Shown here one piece after another: positions 1 to 5,796 of a stretch of 6,936 bases of DNA. The notes under the pieces were generated by a model that was not told the DNA's origin, searched no databases, and worked only from the letters and a program-made list of their open reading frames with translations. Position numbers and translations under genes: made by a program. Where the stretch lies: assembly GCA_002788865.1 (NCBI GenBank), contig PFSC01000190.1, positions 1 through 6,936 of the forward strand. Direction: 5' to 3'. Source of the DNA: Candidatus Roizmanbacteria bacterium CG_4_9_14_0_2_um_filter_39_13 (GTDB lineage: Bacteria; Patescibacteriota; Microgenomatia; UBA1406; GWC2-37-13). The first letter of the stretch is position 1, and every line of letters starts with the position of its first letter.

Positions 1-249
1 ATTTTTGACCTGTGGTATTTGATATCACAAGGAACAGTTATCAATGAAACATTCGTGAAAGAAAAAATGAAATACTATCAAAAGTCAAATTTTTCCCATG
101 CTGATCTTATTCAAAAAGTGAAAATCTTTTCTGAGAAGGCATTTGAAGCCGACATCCGACCGTTTATCCCTATGGATGAACGAAGCAAGCTCAAAGAAAG
201 GTTTGAATATATTCAAACCTATTTGATAGAAAAACTGTCAGCTTTTTGA
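1..249 (+). CDS. AbiEii/AbiGii-type nucleotidyltransferase toxin, C-terminal fragment (5' end outside window)
   Basis: The reading frame is open from the first base and ends at TGA 247-249, giving 82 residues. It begins IFDLWYL, which matches the segment directly after the conserved K-x-R-D of AbiEii/AbiGii nucleotidyltransferases (K-x-R-D-x-x-D-L). The tail also has the family look: an adLrpF-P-like stretch (ADIRPFIP, about residues 44-51) followed by a final amphipathic helix (RFEYIQTYLIEKL). Family members are toxins of type IV toxin-antitoxin or phage-defence systems; they transfer nucleotides to tRNA or other targets. The catalytic GGS and DxD part lies outside the window, so activity cannot be judged. 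A TTG at 19 is only an internal codon and not a credible start. Its sequence is clearly different from the AbiEii gene at 379-1215, so it is a second, separate toxin whose antitoxin would be expected upstream, off the left edge. Confidence 0.72.
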   Translation: MFDLWYLISQGTVINETFVKEKMKYYQKSNFSHADLIQKVKIFSEKAFEADIRPFIPMDERSKLKERFEYIQTYLIEKLSAF

Positions 250-262
250 AAGATTCGCTTAT

Positions 263-282
263 TTGATGGTGTTTGTCATCAA
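263..282. other. Short hairpin after the first toxin gene
   Basis: TTGATG (263-268) and CATCAA (277-282) form a perfect 6-bp stem with an 8-base loop, 13 bases after the stop codon of the toxin fragment. Its position would suit a transcript end, but no run of T follows, so an intrinsic terminator is not shown. It may be chance. Confidence 0.25.
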
Positions 283-335
283 TACTGGTAGTAACACCAC
301 CATTAGAGATGACAACCCAAAAACCCCGGTAGATC

Positions 336-382
336 GGGAAAAGAATGCGATAAGACTGGAGGAGAGCGTGGTGAATCTTTAA
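336..382 (+). repeat. Left copy of a ~47-bp imperfect direct repeat flanking the type IV TA module
   Basis: This copy starts GGGAAAAGAATGCGATAAGA and ends at TAA. The partner at 1961-2007 starts GGGAAAAGGATGCGATAAAA, lies in the same orientation and also ends at TAA. The copies bracket the antitoxin-toxin pair almost exactly. Alignment fades immediately on both sides. Confidence 0.6.
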
Positions 383-1215
383 AAATATTGATTCATAATC
401 GTAAGATAATTTTTAGAAAATTCTTCTACAAATTGACTGTCGCTGATGAAATTATTCAAATCATATGATAATTTTTGCGGAGTGACTACCTTTTCTATTC
501 TTTGAATCAATATATTTTTCAGTTCTTTTTTATTCTTAATCCCTGCAGTCTTGCTCAACATTTTATAGTTAGGCTCTATTCCTTTTTGCAAAAACCAGAA
601 AAGGTCGTAAAAATCCCTTCCTTTTATATCAACTTCATCTTCCTGCTTTTTGGATGTTTTTATCCAAACTCGAAAAAGTAAAGCATTGATCTTGCCGCTC
701 ATCAAAGTCGGCATATCATAATGATAGGCGACAAAATTAAATCCAAATTTTGATATCGGAGTTAAAGTGTATCCCGCAAAAGGACTCAGCTCATTTGAAG
801 TTTCAACTTTAACATACAATTTATTGCTTTCAGATGCAGTAGTAAGACCCAAATCCTTGAGAAAAGAGAACTTTAGATAGAGCCGAATCGTTGACTGAAC
901 CTTCGTTTCTAATTGAAAATAATATTTATTTCTTATTTCTTTTTTTAGATAGAGATCAAGTTCTTCAAGAATTTTTTTGCCCAATATATTTTCATCATAA
1001 TCAAAGTCCAAATCTTCGGACAATCTTGGAAGTTCATAACAAATTCTCAAGCAGGAGCCACCTTTGAATACCAAATTTTTCATTTTATTTTGGTTATAGA
1101 GCAGAGAAAGAACTAAATATTGGATATATTCTTTGAGATAATTTCTTATTAAAGATTTACTATTTCCCTGCAATTTTTTTTCTTGGACAATTTCTCGTAA
1201 AATTTGCTCAATCAT
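379..1215 (-). CDS. abiEii-like: Type IV toxin, AbiEii/AbiGii-family nucleotidyltransferase
   Basis: A 278-residue protein with the hallmarks of the AbiEii/AbiGii (DUF1814-type) nucleotidyltransferase toxins. It has KGGS at residues 51-54, LSEDLDFD at 65-72 supplying the metal-binding Asp pair D68/D70, and the family's second signature K-G-R-D-x-x-D-L at 198-205 (KGRDFYDL). Characterised homologues block growth by transferring nucleotides to tRNA or binding GTP, and act in phage abortive infection or plasmid and island stabilisation. The length is normal and all catalytic motifs are present, so it should be active. The ATG at 1215 lies inside the end of the antitoxin gene (8-base overlap, 1208-1215) with no Shine-Dalgarno site, implying translational coupling. 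The family, and AbiE in particular, has the antitoxin gene first, as here. The exact target cannot be read from sequence. Its 3' end converges on the remnant at 230-382. Confidence 0.9.
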   Translation of the reverse strand: MIEQILREIVQEKKLQGNSKSLIRNYLKEYIQYLVLSLLYNQNKMKNLVFKGGSCLRICYELPRLSEDLDFDYDENILGKKILEELDLYLKKEIRNKYYFQLETKVQSTIRLYLKFSFLKDLGLTTASESNKLYVKVETSNELSPFAGYTLTPISKFGFNFVAYHYDMPTLMSGKINALLFRVWIKTSKKQEDEVDIKGRDFYDLFWFLQKGIEPNYKMLSKTAGIKNKKELKNILIQRIEKVVTPQKLSYDLNNFISDSQFVEEFSKNYLTIMNQYF

Positions 1216-1843
1216 AATATTTTTTGTTTATTAAACTGACAATTTCTAAAATTCTTTTATTTTTTGCTATTTTTGCGTATTTTACTACTTCTCGAAATTC
1301 TTTTTTATCGAGGTTTTCCCAATTGATTCTCAATTCTTCAATTGCCGTAGCTGAAATCAAGGCGTTTTTATAAAATTTTATATATAAATAATCAAAAACT
1401 GCTTTTGGTTTTGTGGCGGTCATGATACTGGCCGAATAAAATTTTGTAAACTCATATCCACAAAAAAGCTTGTCACTGAATGAATAAAAGTTAAATCTAC
1501 CCAGTGTATTATTGAAAATTTTGGTTTTTTTTGTGGTGACACTGCTTATCCCATATACCGCCTCTGTAAGAAGACTGTATTTACTCATCACATATTCCGC
1601 TGAAATATAGGAAGGCTCATATATTTTGTTTGCCAAATACTCTAAATACGCGTCTTTATTGGTTTCTTTATCAAAGCGTGATTTTAAAAGGTACTTTCCT
1701 TTTTTTAAAGGCACAATCAATCCTTTCTTTGTCCAGTATTTAATATTAAAATTCAATGTGTTTTCGTTTTTTTCCCATTGCCTTAACGATTCTTTGGTAA
1801 AGAGCAACAAGTTATTCAGATAGTCAAGATTGGCTTTTTTCAT
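1208..1843 (-). CDS. abiEi-like: AbiEi-like type IV antitoxin / autorepressor
   Basis: A 211-residue basic protein directly upstream of, and overlapping, the AbiEii toxin. The N-terminal ~60 residues look like a winged-helix DNA-binding domain, with a recognition segment followed by a GLIVPLKKGKYLL beta-wing (about residues 41-53). The rest resembles the AbiEi C-terminal antitoxin domain: the YISAEYVMSKYSLLTEAVYG segment (about 79-98), then SSVTTKKTK. In AbiE systems this protein represses its own promoter and counters the toxin without binding it directly, which defines type IV. The start is ATG at 1843, preceded by a weak GGAA at suitable spacing and by a good promoter. The call rests on the fold pattern and on the toxin partner; sequence identity to characterised AbiEi proteins is probably low. 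Both genes are more AT-rich than the glycan genes to the right, consistent with horizontal transfer. Confidence 0.8.
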   Translation of the reverse strand: MKKANLDYLNNLLLFTKESLRQWEKNENTLNFNIKYWTKKGLIVPLKKGKYLLKSRFDKETNKDAYLEYLANKIYEPSYISAEYVMSKYSLLTEAVYGISSVTTKKTKIFNNTLGRFNFYSFSDKLFCGYEFTKFYSASIMTATKPKAVFDYLYIKFYKNALISATAIEELRINWENLDKKEFREVVKYAKIAKNKRILEIVSLINKKYYD

Positions 1844-1857
1844 ATTGTTTCCGAATT

Positions 1858-1872
1858 GATAGGTTTATCCTA
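1858..1872. promoter_or_regulatory. Possible antitoxin operator over the -10 region
   Basis: GATA-GGTT-TATC (1858-1869) and the overlapping partial palindrome AGGTTTATCCT (1861-1871) sit on the -10 box and the presumed start of transcription. AbiEi antitoxins are known to bind inverted repeats in their own promoter. The arms are only about 4 bp, so this is suggestive at best. Confidence 0.3.
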
Positions 1873-1895
1873 CTAAATCAGAAACAGATTGTCAA
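1867..1895 (-). promoter_or_regulatory. Sigma70-type promoter of the antitoxin-toxin operon
   Basis: Reading the minus strand, a perfect -35 TTGACA (complement of 1890-1895) is followed after exactly 17 bases by TAGGAT (complement of 1867-1872), a 4-of-6 match to the -10 consensus. Transcription would begin near 1860, about 17 bases before the antitoxin ATG at 1843. The -35 hexamer and spacing are ideal, which suits a strong promoter held down by an autorepressor. No experiment supports it. Confidence 0.65.
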
Positions 1896-1905
1896 ATGAA
1901 AATAA

Positions 1906-2007
1906 ACCGGTGACTTTTGCATCTCCATTTGGTATGCTGTCAGGGTAGGGTTAACCAACTGGGAAAAGGATGCGATAAAACTCGAAGAGAGTGCGATGGA
2001 TTTGTAA
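1906..2007 (+). pseudogene. Remnant gene end related to 230-382
   Basis: After a TAA at 1903-1905 the frame is open for 33 codons to TAA 2005-2007, with no ATG start. The last residues, NWEKDAIKLEESAMDL, match the end of the frame at 230-382 with only synonymous or conservative codon changes. The upstream part does not align with that copy. The absence of a start codon and the overlap with the antisense promoter region argue for a decayed 3' fragment of a larger gene. I do not recognise the protein family. Confidence 0.4.
1961..2007 (+). repeat. Right copy of the ~47-bp imperfect direct repeat
   Basis: Partner of 336-382, in the same orientation and about 1.6 kb away, ending at the equivalent TAA codon. 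Ten of the last 48 aligned bases differ, so the duplication is old if the two share one origin in place. Confidence 0.6.
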
Positions 2008-2016
2008 TTTGAAATG

Positions 2017-2034
2017 AAGAACTATAGTTCTTTT
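2017..2034. terminator. Perfect 16-bp palindrome with trailing T residues
   Basis: AAGAAC-TATA-GTTCTT (2017-2032) is a perfect palindrome followed by two more T, 10 bases after the TAA of the remnant reading frame. It could be a weak relic terminator of the lost gene, since the stem is AT-rich and the T run short, or a protein-binding dyad for the epimerase operon downstream. Confidence 0.35.
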
Positions 2035-2060
2035 AAGATTTATTCTATCGTCAATGATCA

Positions 2061-2168
2061 ACCCCGATGCAGAGCGTCGAGGTATCTCGTGTCATCCCGA
2101 ATTTGATTCGGCATCCAGACTGGATTCCTGCCTTCGCAGGAATGACAATCACGACGCAAGCGTCGGGG
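2061..2168. repeat. Nested palindromic extragenic element (REP/MITE-like)
   Basis: The ends are inverted repeats: CCCCGATGC (2062-2070) against GCGTCGGGG (2160-2168), 8 of 9 paired. Inside, TGTCAT (2090-2095) pairs with ATGACA (2142-2147). This encloses two perfect hairpins: CCGAAT-TTG-ATTCGG (2097-2111) and ATTCCTGC-CTTC-GCAGGAAT (2124-2143). Each end is also a hairpin on its own: 2061-2083 (10 bp with one mismatch and one G-T) and CGACGC-AA-GCGTCG (2152-2165). The core of the type GTCATTCC...GGAATGAC with GGATTCC-GCC is a common design among dispersed extragenic palindromes in many bacterial genomes. It contains no gene. It occupies the leader of the glycan operon and could stop transcription in either direction or be a non-autonomous mobile element. 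Confidence 0.7.
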
Positions 2169-2169
2169 A

Positions 2170-2192
2170 ATTAAACCCGGAGTGGGATTAAT
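2170..2192. promoter_or_regulatory. Hairpin just before the epimerase start codon
   Basis: ATTAA-A-CCC (2170-2178) pairs with GGG-A-TTAAT (2184-2192) around the loop GGAGT, an 8-bp stem with one A-A mismatch. It ends 14 bases before the ATG at 2207. In a transcript it would leave only an A/T-rich spacer as ribosome landing site. It may be the last module of the adjoining repeat or a leader structure. Confidence 0.4.
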
Positions 2193-2206
2193 TTACTTTA
2201 AAAAAT

Positions 2207-3319
2207 ATGAATATATTAGTAACCGGAGGAGCTGGTTTTATCGGAAGTTACCTTGTTGATACTCTGATTGCACAAGGAAATAAAGTGCGAATCTACGACA
2301 ATCTCGAGCCTCAAGTACATCAGGGACACATTCCCGATTATCTCAATAAAGATGCAGAATTTATTCAGGGAGATGTAAATAATAGGGAAATGCTTGATAA
2401 AGCACTTACTGGAATTGATGTTATCTTCCATGAAGCCGCAATGGTTGGAGTGGGTCAAAGTATGTATGAGATTGCGAAATACACCAATGCAAACACGATG
2501 GGAACAGCTGTTCTTTTAGACCTGGTGGTCAATAAACATCGTGATCATATAAGAAAATTAGTCGTTGCCGCTTCTATGAGCGAATATGGTGAAGGACTGT
2601 ATACCTGCCAGAATTGTGGTGACTTGAAACCAGATCTGAGGCGGGAGATAGATATGAAAGAAGGAGACTGGGATCCCTTTTGTTCGAAATGCAAAACGCC
2701 GCTCTCACCAAAACCAACCCCAGAAACAACGCCATTACAATGCAACTCAATTTACGCAATTAACAAGCGCGACCAGGAAGACATGACCCTAAACATAGGC
2801 TGTTCGTTTCAAATTCCCGTTGTTGCATTGAGATATTTTAATGTATTTGGTCCGCGTCAAAGCCTTTCAAACCCATATACTGGTGTGGCCGCAATTTTCA
2901 TGAGTAGACTGAAAGCAAACCATAATCCAGTTGTCTTTGAGGATGGGAAACAGAGTCGTGATTTTGTATCCGTACATGACATAGTCTCAGCAAATATTGC
3001 AGTCATGCAAGATGATCGAGCCAACTATCAAATATTTAATGTTGGTTCGGGAAGTAGTATCTCGATAGGTGATCTGGGAAAATTGATAATCAAAATTACC
3101 GGAAGTAATCAAACGCTTGATATAAATAATAAATATCGAAAAGGTGATATCAGGCATTGCTTCGCGGATATTTCAAAAATAACTAAAACACTTGGTTGGA
3201 AACCACAAGTTGCTTTAGAAGATGGACTCAAAGAACTTATTGAATGGAGCAAAGACAAAAAATCAGAAGACTTATTTGAAGAATCACAAAAGATATTAAA
3301 AGCCAAGGGTGTCGTATGA
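2207..3319 (+). CDS. NAD-dependent SDR epimerase, dTDP-L-rhamnose 4-epimerase-like
   Basis: A 370-residue extended short-chain dehydrogenase/reductase. Visible motifs are the Rossmann TGGAGFIG (residues 6-13), acidic D31 at the end of beta-2 for NAD ribose, GDV (55-57), the active-site AASMSEYG stretch (121-128), YAINK (183-187) giving the catalytic Y183 and K187, and RYFNVFGPRQ (209-218). Between residues 131 and 178 is an insertion with two Cys pairs, C134/C137 and C159/C162, followed by PTPE. This insertion and the flanking SLSNPYTGVAAIF are the pattern I associate with dTDP-L-rhamnose 4-epimerases (EC 5.1.3.25), which make dTDP-6-deoxy-L-talose; a different nucleotide-sugar substrate is possible. 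ATG 2207 lies just before the Rossmann fold, so it is the right start, although no Shine-Dalgarno site precedes it. It is first in a four-gene operon and shares the ATGA overlap with the next gene. Confidence 0.85.
   Translation: MNILVTGGAGFIGSYLVDTLIAQGNKVRIYDNLEPQVHQGHIPDYLNKDAEFIQGDVNNREMLDKALTGIDVIFHEAAMVGVGQSMYEIAKYTNANTMGTAVLLDLVVNKHRDHIRKLVVAASMSEYGEGLYTCQNCGDLKPDLRREIDMKEGDWDPFCSKCKTPLSPKPTPETTPLQCNSIYAINKRDQEDMTLNIGCSFQIPVVALRYFNVFGPRQSLSNPYTGVAAIFMSRLKANHNPVVFEDGKQSRDFVSVHDIVSANIAVMQDDRANYQIFNVGSGSSISIGDLGKLIIKITGSNQTLDINNKYRKGDIRHCFADISKITKTLGWKPQVALEDGLKELIEWSKDKKSEDLFEESQKILKAKGVV
3305..3309 (+). promoter_or_regulatory. Ribosome binding site of the first glycosyltransferase
   Basis: AAGGG lies 6 bases before ATG 3316, inside the end of the epimerase gene. 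It supports this start and the 4-base ATGA overlap. It is one of the few clear Shine-Dalgarno-like sites in the window. Confidence 0.45.
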
Positions 3320-4188
3320 AACAAAAATTAGTATCCATCATTATTCCAACTTTCAATTGCGAAGATTTCCTCATTGATTGCCTAGAATCTGTCAGAAAAC
3401 AAACATATAAAAATATTGAAGTCATTATCGTAGACAGCTTTAGCACTGACTCAACACCTCAACTAGCAAAAAAATATGGCAAAGTGTTTTCTTTTGGAAG
3501 AAATCCGACGCAAAAAAATATTTTTGCAGTTCCCTACCAACGCAATTATGGCGTTGCACAAGCAAAAGGCGAATATATCTACTGGATGGATTCTGATATG
3601 AGAATTCCAGAAGACACCATAAAAAATGCCGTTGACCTTATTGAAAAAGGAAATGCGGATGCAATAATACTTCCTGAAAAATCGTATGGAGAAAGTTTTT
3701 GGGCAAAATGTCGAGCTCTTGAAAAAGATTGCTACAATAGAAGCCCTATCTCTATCACTGATGCTGCAAGATTTATCAAAAAAACTGTTTGGGATAAAGT
3801 TGGAGGTTTGGATCCAACGCTTGGAGGAAATGATGATTTTGATTTTCAACTCCGTCTCAATGATGCAGGATATAAAACTATAAAAGCATCTTTTCAGATC
3901 CTTCATTACGAAGGAAATCTTAGCCTTTCAAAACAGATGAAAAAGAAATACATATATGGTAAAAATATCGTTGAGTATGTAAAAAAACACAAAAATAGAA
4001 AATCGTATCTTACCAAACAATACTCACTGATACGTCCAGATTTTATCCAAAATTACGATCTCTTGCTGCGGGATCCACTACATGCGATTGGTATGATTGT
4101 TATGAAAATACTTGAATATTCAGCCGCTATTTTAGGAATAATTGAATCCCAGATTAAAAAAGAAAAAGTTGATTTACATCGAGTTTAA
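3316..4188 (+). CDS. Family 2 glycosyltransferase
   Basis: A 290-residue GT-A fold protein. VSIIIPTFN (6-14) opens the nucleotide-binding domain, D40 and D45 of VDSFSTDST contact the nucleotide, and RNYGVAQAKGEYIYWMDSD (76-94) ends in the metal-binding DSD (92-94). GGNDDFDF (170-177) stands where the catalytic ED/DD motif is expected, with D173 or D174 as likely base. There is no clear transmembrane anchor; the C-terminus has a moderately hydrophobic helix (about 263-280). It would transfer a sugar from a nucleotide donor to a growing lipid-linked glycan at the inner face of the membrane. Donor and acceptor cannot be read from sequence, but the epimerase next door may supply the donor. It overlaps the epimerase gene by 4 bases and is followed 4 bases after its stop by the next glycosyltransferase. 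Confidence 0.88.
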   Translation: MKQKLVSIIIPTFNCEDFLIDCLESVRKQTYKNIEVIIVDSFSTDSTPQLAKKYGKVFSFGRNPTQKNIFAVPYQRNYGVAQAKGEYIYWMDSDMRIPEDTIKNAVDLIEKGNADAIILPEKSYGESFWAKCRALEKDCYNRSPISITDAARFIKKTVWDKVGGLDPTLGGNDDFDFQLRLNDAGYKTIKASFQILHYEGNLSLSKQMKKKYIYGKNIVEYVKKHKNRKSYLTKQYSLIRPDFIQNYDLLLRDPLHAIGMIVMKILEYSAAILGIIESQIKKEKVDLHRV

Positions 4189-4192
4189 AAAT

Positions 4193-5197
4193 ATGGAAAA
4201 ACCTTTATTCAGTATTCTCATTCCAGCATATAACGGTGGCACGGTGATCGGTGAAGCAATCGATAGTATTCTTGCACAATCGTACCAGAATTTTGAAATC
4301 ATCATCTGTGATGACGGATCGAAGGATACTACCGAAAAAGTGATCAAATCTTACAAAGATAAACGTATCCATTACTTTCCTGCCGCAATAAATCTCGGGT
4401 ATCCAGGAAACCTGAACCGATGCCTCACTCATGCAAAAGGTGAGATCATCTATCTTCTCGGTCAGGATGACATTCTCATCAAAAATGCTCTTGAAAAGAC
4501 GTATGCCGCGTTTCAGCTTTCAGAAGATATTGGAGCAGTCTGTCGACCGTATCGATGGTTTGATAAAAATTTTCATACCACTGTCAGAGCCCGATTTCCC
4601 TTAAATAGCAAAAAGGATGAGATCGTCAAAATCACCGACGATCCAAAGCGGGTCAAAGCAGTATTCCAGGTTCTCGATTCACTTTCTGCCCTTGCTTATC
4701 GGAGAAAATATATGGATTTACCTTTTCATCCAGATATTTTTCCTTGTCACGTGTATCCATTTGCTTCTATTTTTAAAAAGCACCCTATCGTATTTCTCAA
4801 AGATTATGTTAGTTCTGTTCGAATAGAGAGTAGTCAGTGTCGATTTCTATCATCTATCTATGACAAATCACCAGTTTTGAGCTGGGTTCAAATGTTTCAG
4901 AATGTATTTAATGAAAAAAAATATGAAAAGATAAGAAATTATTGTATAAAAAATTTTGTTGCAGTTAATTATGTGGGTCTTGTTCAGATACGCAACTATT
5001 CTCACTATCCAAATCTTATCCGTGAAATATGGTACCTGATTAAATATAGATGGGAAAATATATTTACATTGGCATTTTGGTTTTTTGCATTAGGGACTAC
5101 GATTGTGCCTCCATTCATGCTTATTCCAATGGTTGATTGGTACAAAAATAATATAAACACATTAAGATTCCAAACAATTCCTATTCACCATTCGTAA
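4193..5197 (+). CDS. Family 2 glycosyltransferase with hydrophobic C-terminus
   Basis: A 334-residue GT-A protein. It has FSILIPAYNGG (6-16), CDDGSKDTT (39-47), NLGYPGNLNRCL (67-78) and YLLGQDD (87-93), with QDD as the DxD-type metal-binding motif. The middle region is less conserved and probably binds the acceptor. A strongly hydrophobic stretch at about 290-312 (ending MLIP) may sit on or in the membrane. An in-frame TTG at 4142 would add 17 residues inside the preceding gene. The ATG at 4193 is preferred because it comes right before the conserved fold and 4 bases after the upstream stop. The ribosome site is weak, so coupling to the upstream gene is likely. The DDGSKDTT and GQDD pattern is that of typical polysaccharide and O-antigen glycosyltransferases; the sugar specificity is unknown. 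Confidence 0.86.
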   Translation: MEKPLFSILIPAYNGGTVIGEAIDSILAQSYQNFEIIICDDGSKDTTEKVIKSYKDKRIHYFPAAINLGYPGNLNRCLTHAKGEIIYLLGQDDILIKNALEKTYAAFQLSEDIGAVCRPYRWFDKNFHTTVRARFPLNSKKDEIVKITDDPKRVKAVFQVLDSLSALAYRRKYMDLPFHPDIFPCHVYPFASIFKKHPIVFLKDYVSSVRIESSQCRFLSSIYDKSPVLSWVQMFQNVFNEKKYEKIRNYCIKNFVAVNYVGLVQIRNYSHYPNLIREIWYLIKYRWENIFTLAFWFFALGTTIVPPFMLIPMVDWYKNNINTLRFQTIPIHHS

Positions 5198-5202
5198 ACC
5201 CT

Positions 5203-5796
5203 ATGATATTCCCAATCGTACTTTTTCTATCACGGATATATACAAAATTGCACGCAAGCAAGTTCCAGTATTTTGGGAAAAAAAGTATTATAAAACCTAT
5301 TTTAAATACTGCAAACGAACAATATATTACAATTGGAGACCAAGTAAATATTGGAGCTTTTTGTCGAATAACCGTGAGTACGGAATTTGGAGGCTACAAA
5401 GTAAACAGTACGACAAAGACAAAGATCAAAATTGGGAACAATGTAGATATTGGAAACAACACTTTTATTTCCGCAAATAATAATATTGAGATAGGAAACC
5501 ACGTCATAATGTCCTCATATGTATTTATCACTGACCATGACCATGGATTTGAGGACGTCAATAAAAATTTACATGAACAACCTTTGACTGAAGATGGTTA
5601 TGTCAAGATCGGGGATAATGTTTTTCTGGGTGTCAAAAGCACAATTCTTAAAAATGTGACAATCGGGGAGCATGCAGTAATTGCTGCAAATGCAGTGGTC
5701 ACAAAAGACGTGCCAGCATACGCGGTAGTTGCAGGCAACCCGGCAAGAGTAATAAAAATATTTGATAGAGAAAAACAGCAGTGGATGAAAATGTAG
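5203..5796 (+). CDS. Hexapeptide-repeat O-acetyltransferase (left-handed beta-helix)
   Basis: A 197-residue acyltransferase of the maltose/galactoside acetyltransferase-like LbH group, similar in type to WcaF-like polysaccharide acetyltransferases. Hexapeptide turns are visible at IGDQVNIGA (44-52), IGNNVDIGN (77-85), IGNHVIMSS (97-105), IGDNVFLGV (136-144) and IGEHAVIAA (154-162). DHDHG (111-115) holds the catalytic His, and AGNPAR (177-182) is the usual C-terminal acetyl-CoA signature. The first ~15 residues are hydrophobic and may associate with the membrane. It would move acetyl from acetyl-CoA to a sugar hydroxyl of the glycan or its precursor. It starts 5 bases after the preceding stop without a Shine-Dalgarno site, so it is the last gene of the operon. 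Its TAG is immediately followed by the stop codon of the opposing gene. Confidence 0.9.
   Translation: MIFPIVLFLSRIYTKLHASKFQYFGKKSIIKPILNTANEQYITIGDQVNIGAFCRITVSTEFGGYKVNSTTKTKIKIGNNVDIGNNTFISANNNIEIGNHVIMSSYVFITDHDHGFEDVNKNLHEQPLTEDGYVKIGDNVFLGVKSTILKNVTIGEHAVIAANAVVTKDVPAYAVVAGNPARVIKIFDREKQQWMKM

Larger units (their letters stand above)
230..382 (+). pseudogene. Remnant gene end sharing a C-terminal peptide with 1906-2007
   Basis: A frame that is open after a TAG at 227-229 runs to TAA 380-382 (first ATG at 266). Its last 15 residues, EKNAIRLEESVVNL plus the preceding residue, match the end of a second frame at 1906-2007 (EKDAIKLEESAMDL). Over the 47 bases of 336-382 and 1961-2007 the DNA agrees at roughly four of five positions. 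The differing codons are synonymous (CTG/CTC, GAG/GAA, AGC/AGT, CTT/TTG) or conservative (N/D, R/K, V/A, V/M). That pattern suggests both were once under protein-level selection. Only this end aligns, and upstream of it the two frames share nothing obvious, so this is either a decayed 3' end or a very short gene of about 38 residues. I do not recognise the family. The final TAA overlaps the stop codon of the antisense toxin gene (379-381). Confidence 0.4.

Noticed and set aside
2061..2192. CRISPR array or tRNA in the palindromic region
   Set aside because: There are no regularly spaced identical repeats with unique spacers and no cloverleaf or T-loop signature. The hairpins differ from one another and nest, as in an extragenic palindromic element.
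2191..2206. Promoter -10 box just before the epimerase ATG
   Set aside because: The stretch is merely A/T rich. No hexamer pair with acceptable spacing was found, so the operon promoter remains unplaced.
3463..3906. 147-codon open frame on the minus strand
   Set aside because: It is antisense to the well-supported glycosyltransferase, has no family resemblance, and its Ile/Phe/Ser-rich composition is typical of a shadow frame.
4142..4192. TTG start at 4142 for the second glycosyltransferase
   Set aside because: It would overlap 47 bases of the preceding gene and add a non-conserved lysine-rich tail. The ATG at 4193 sits directly before the conserved domain.
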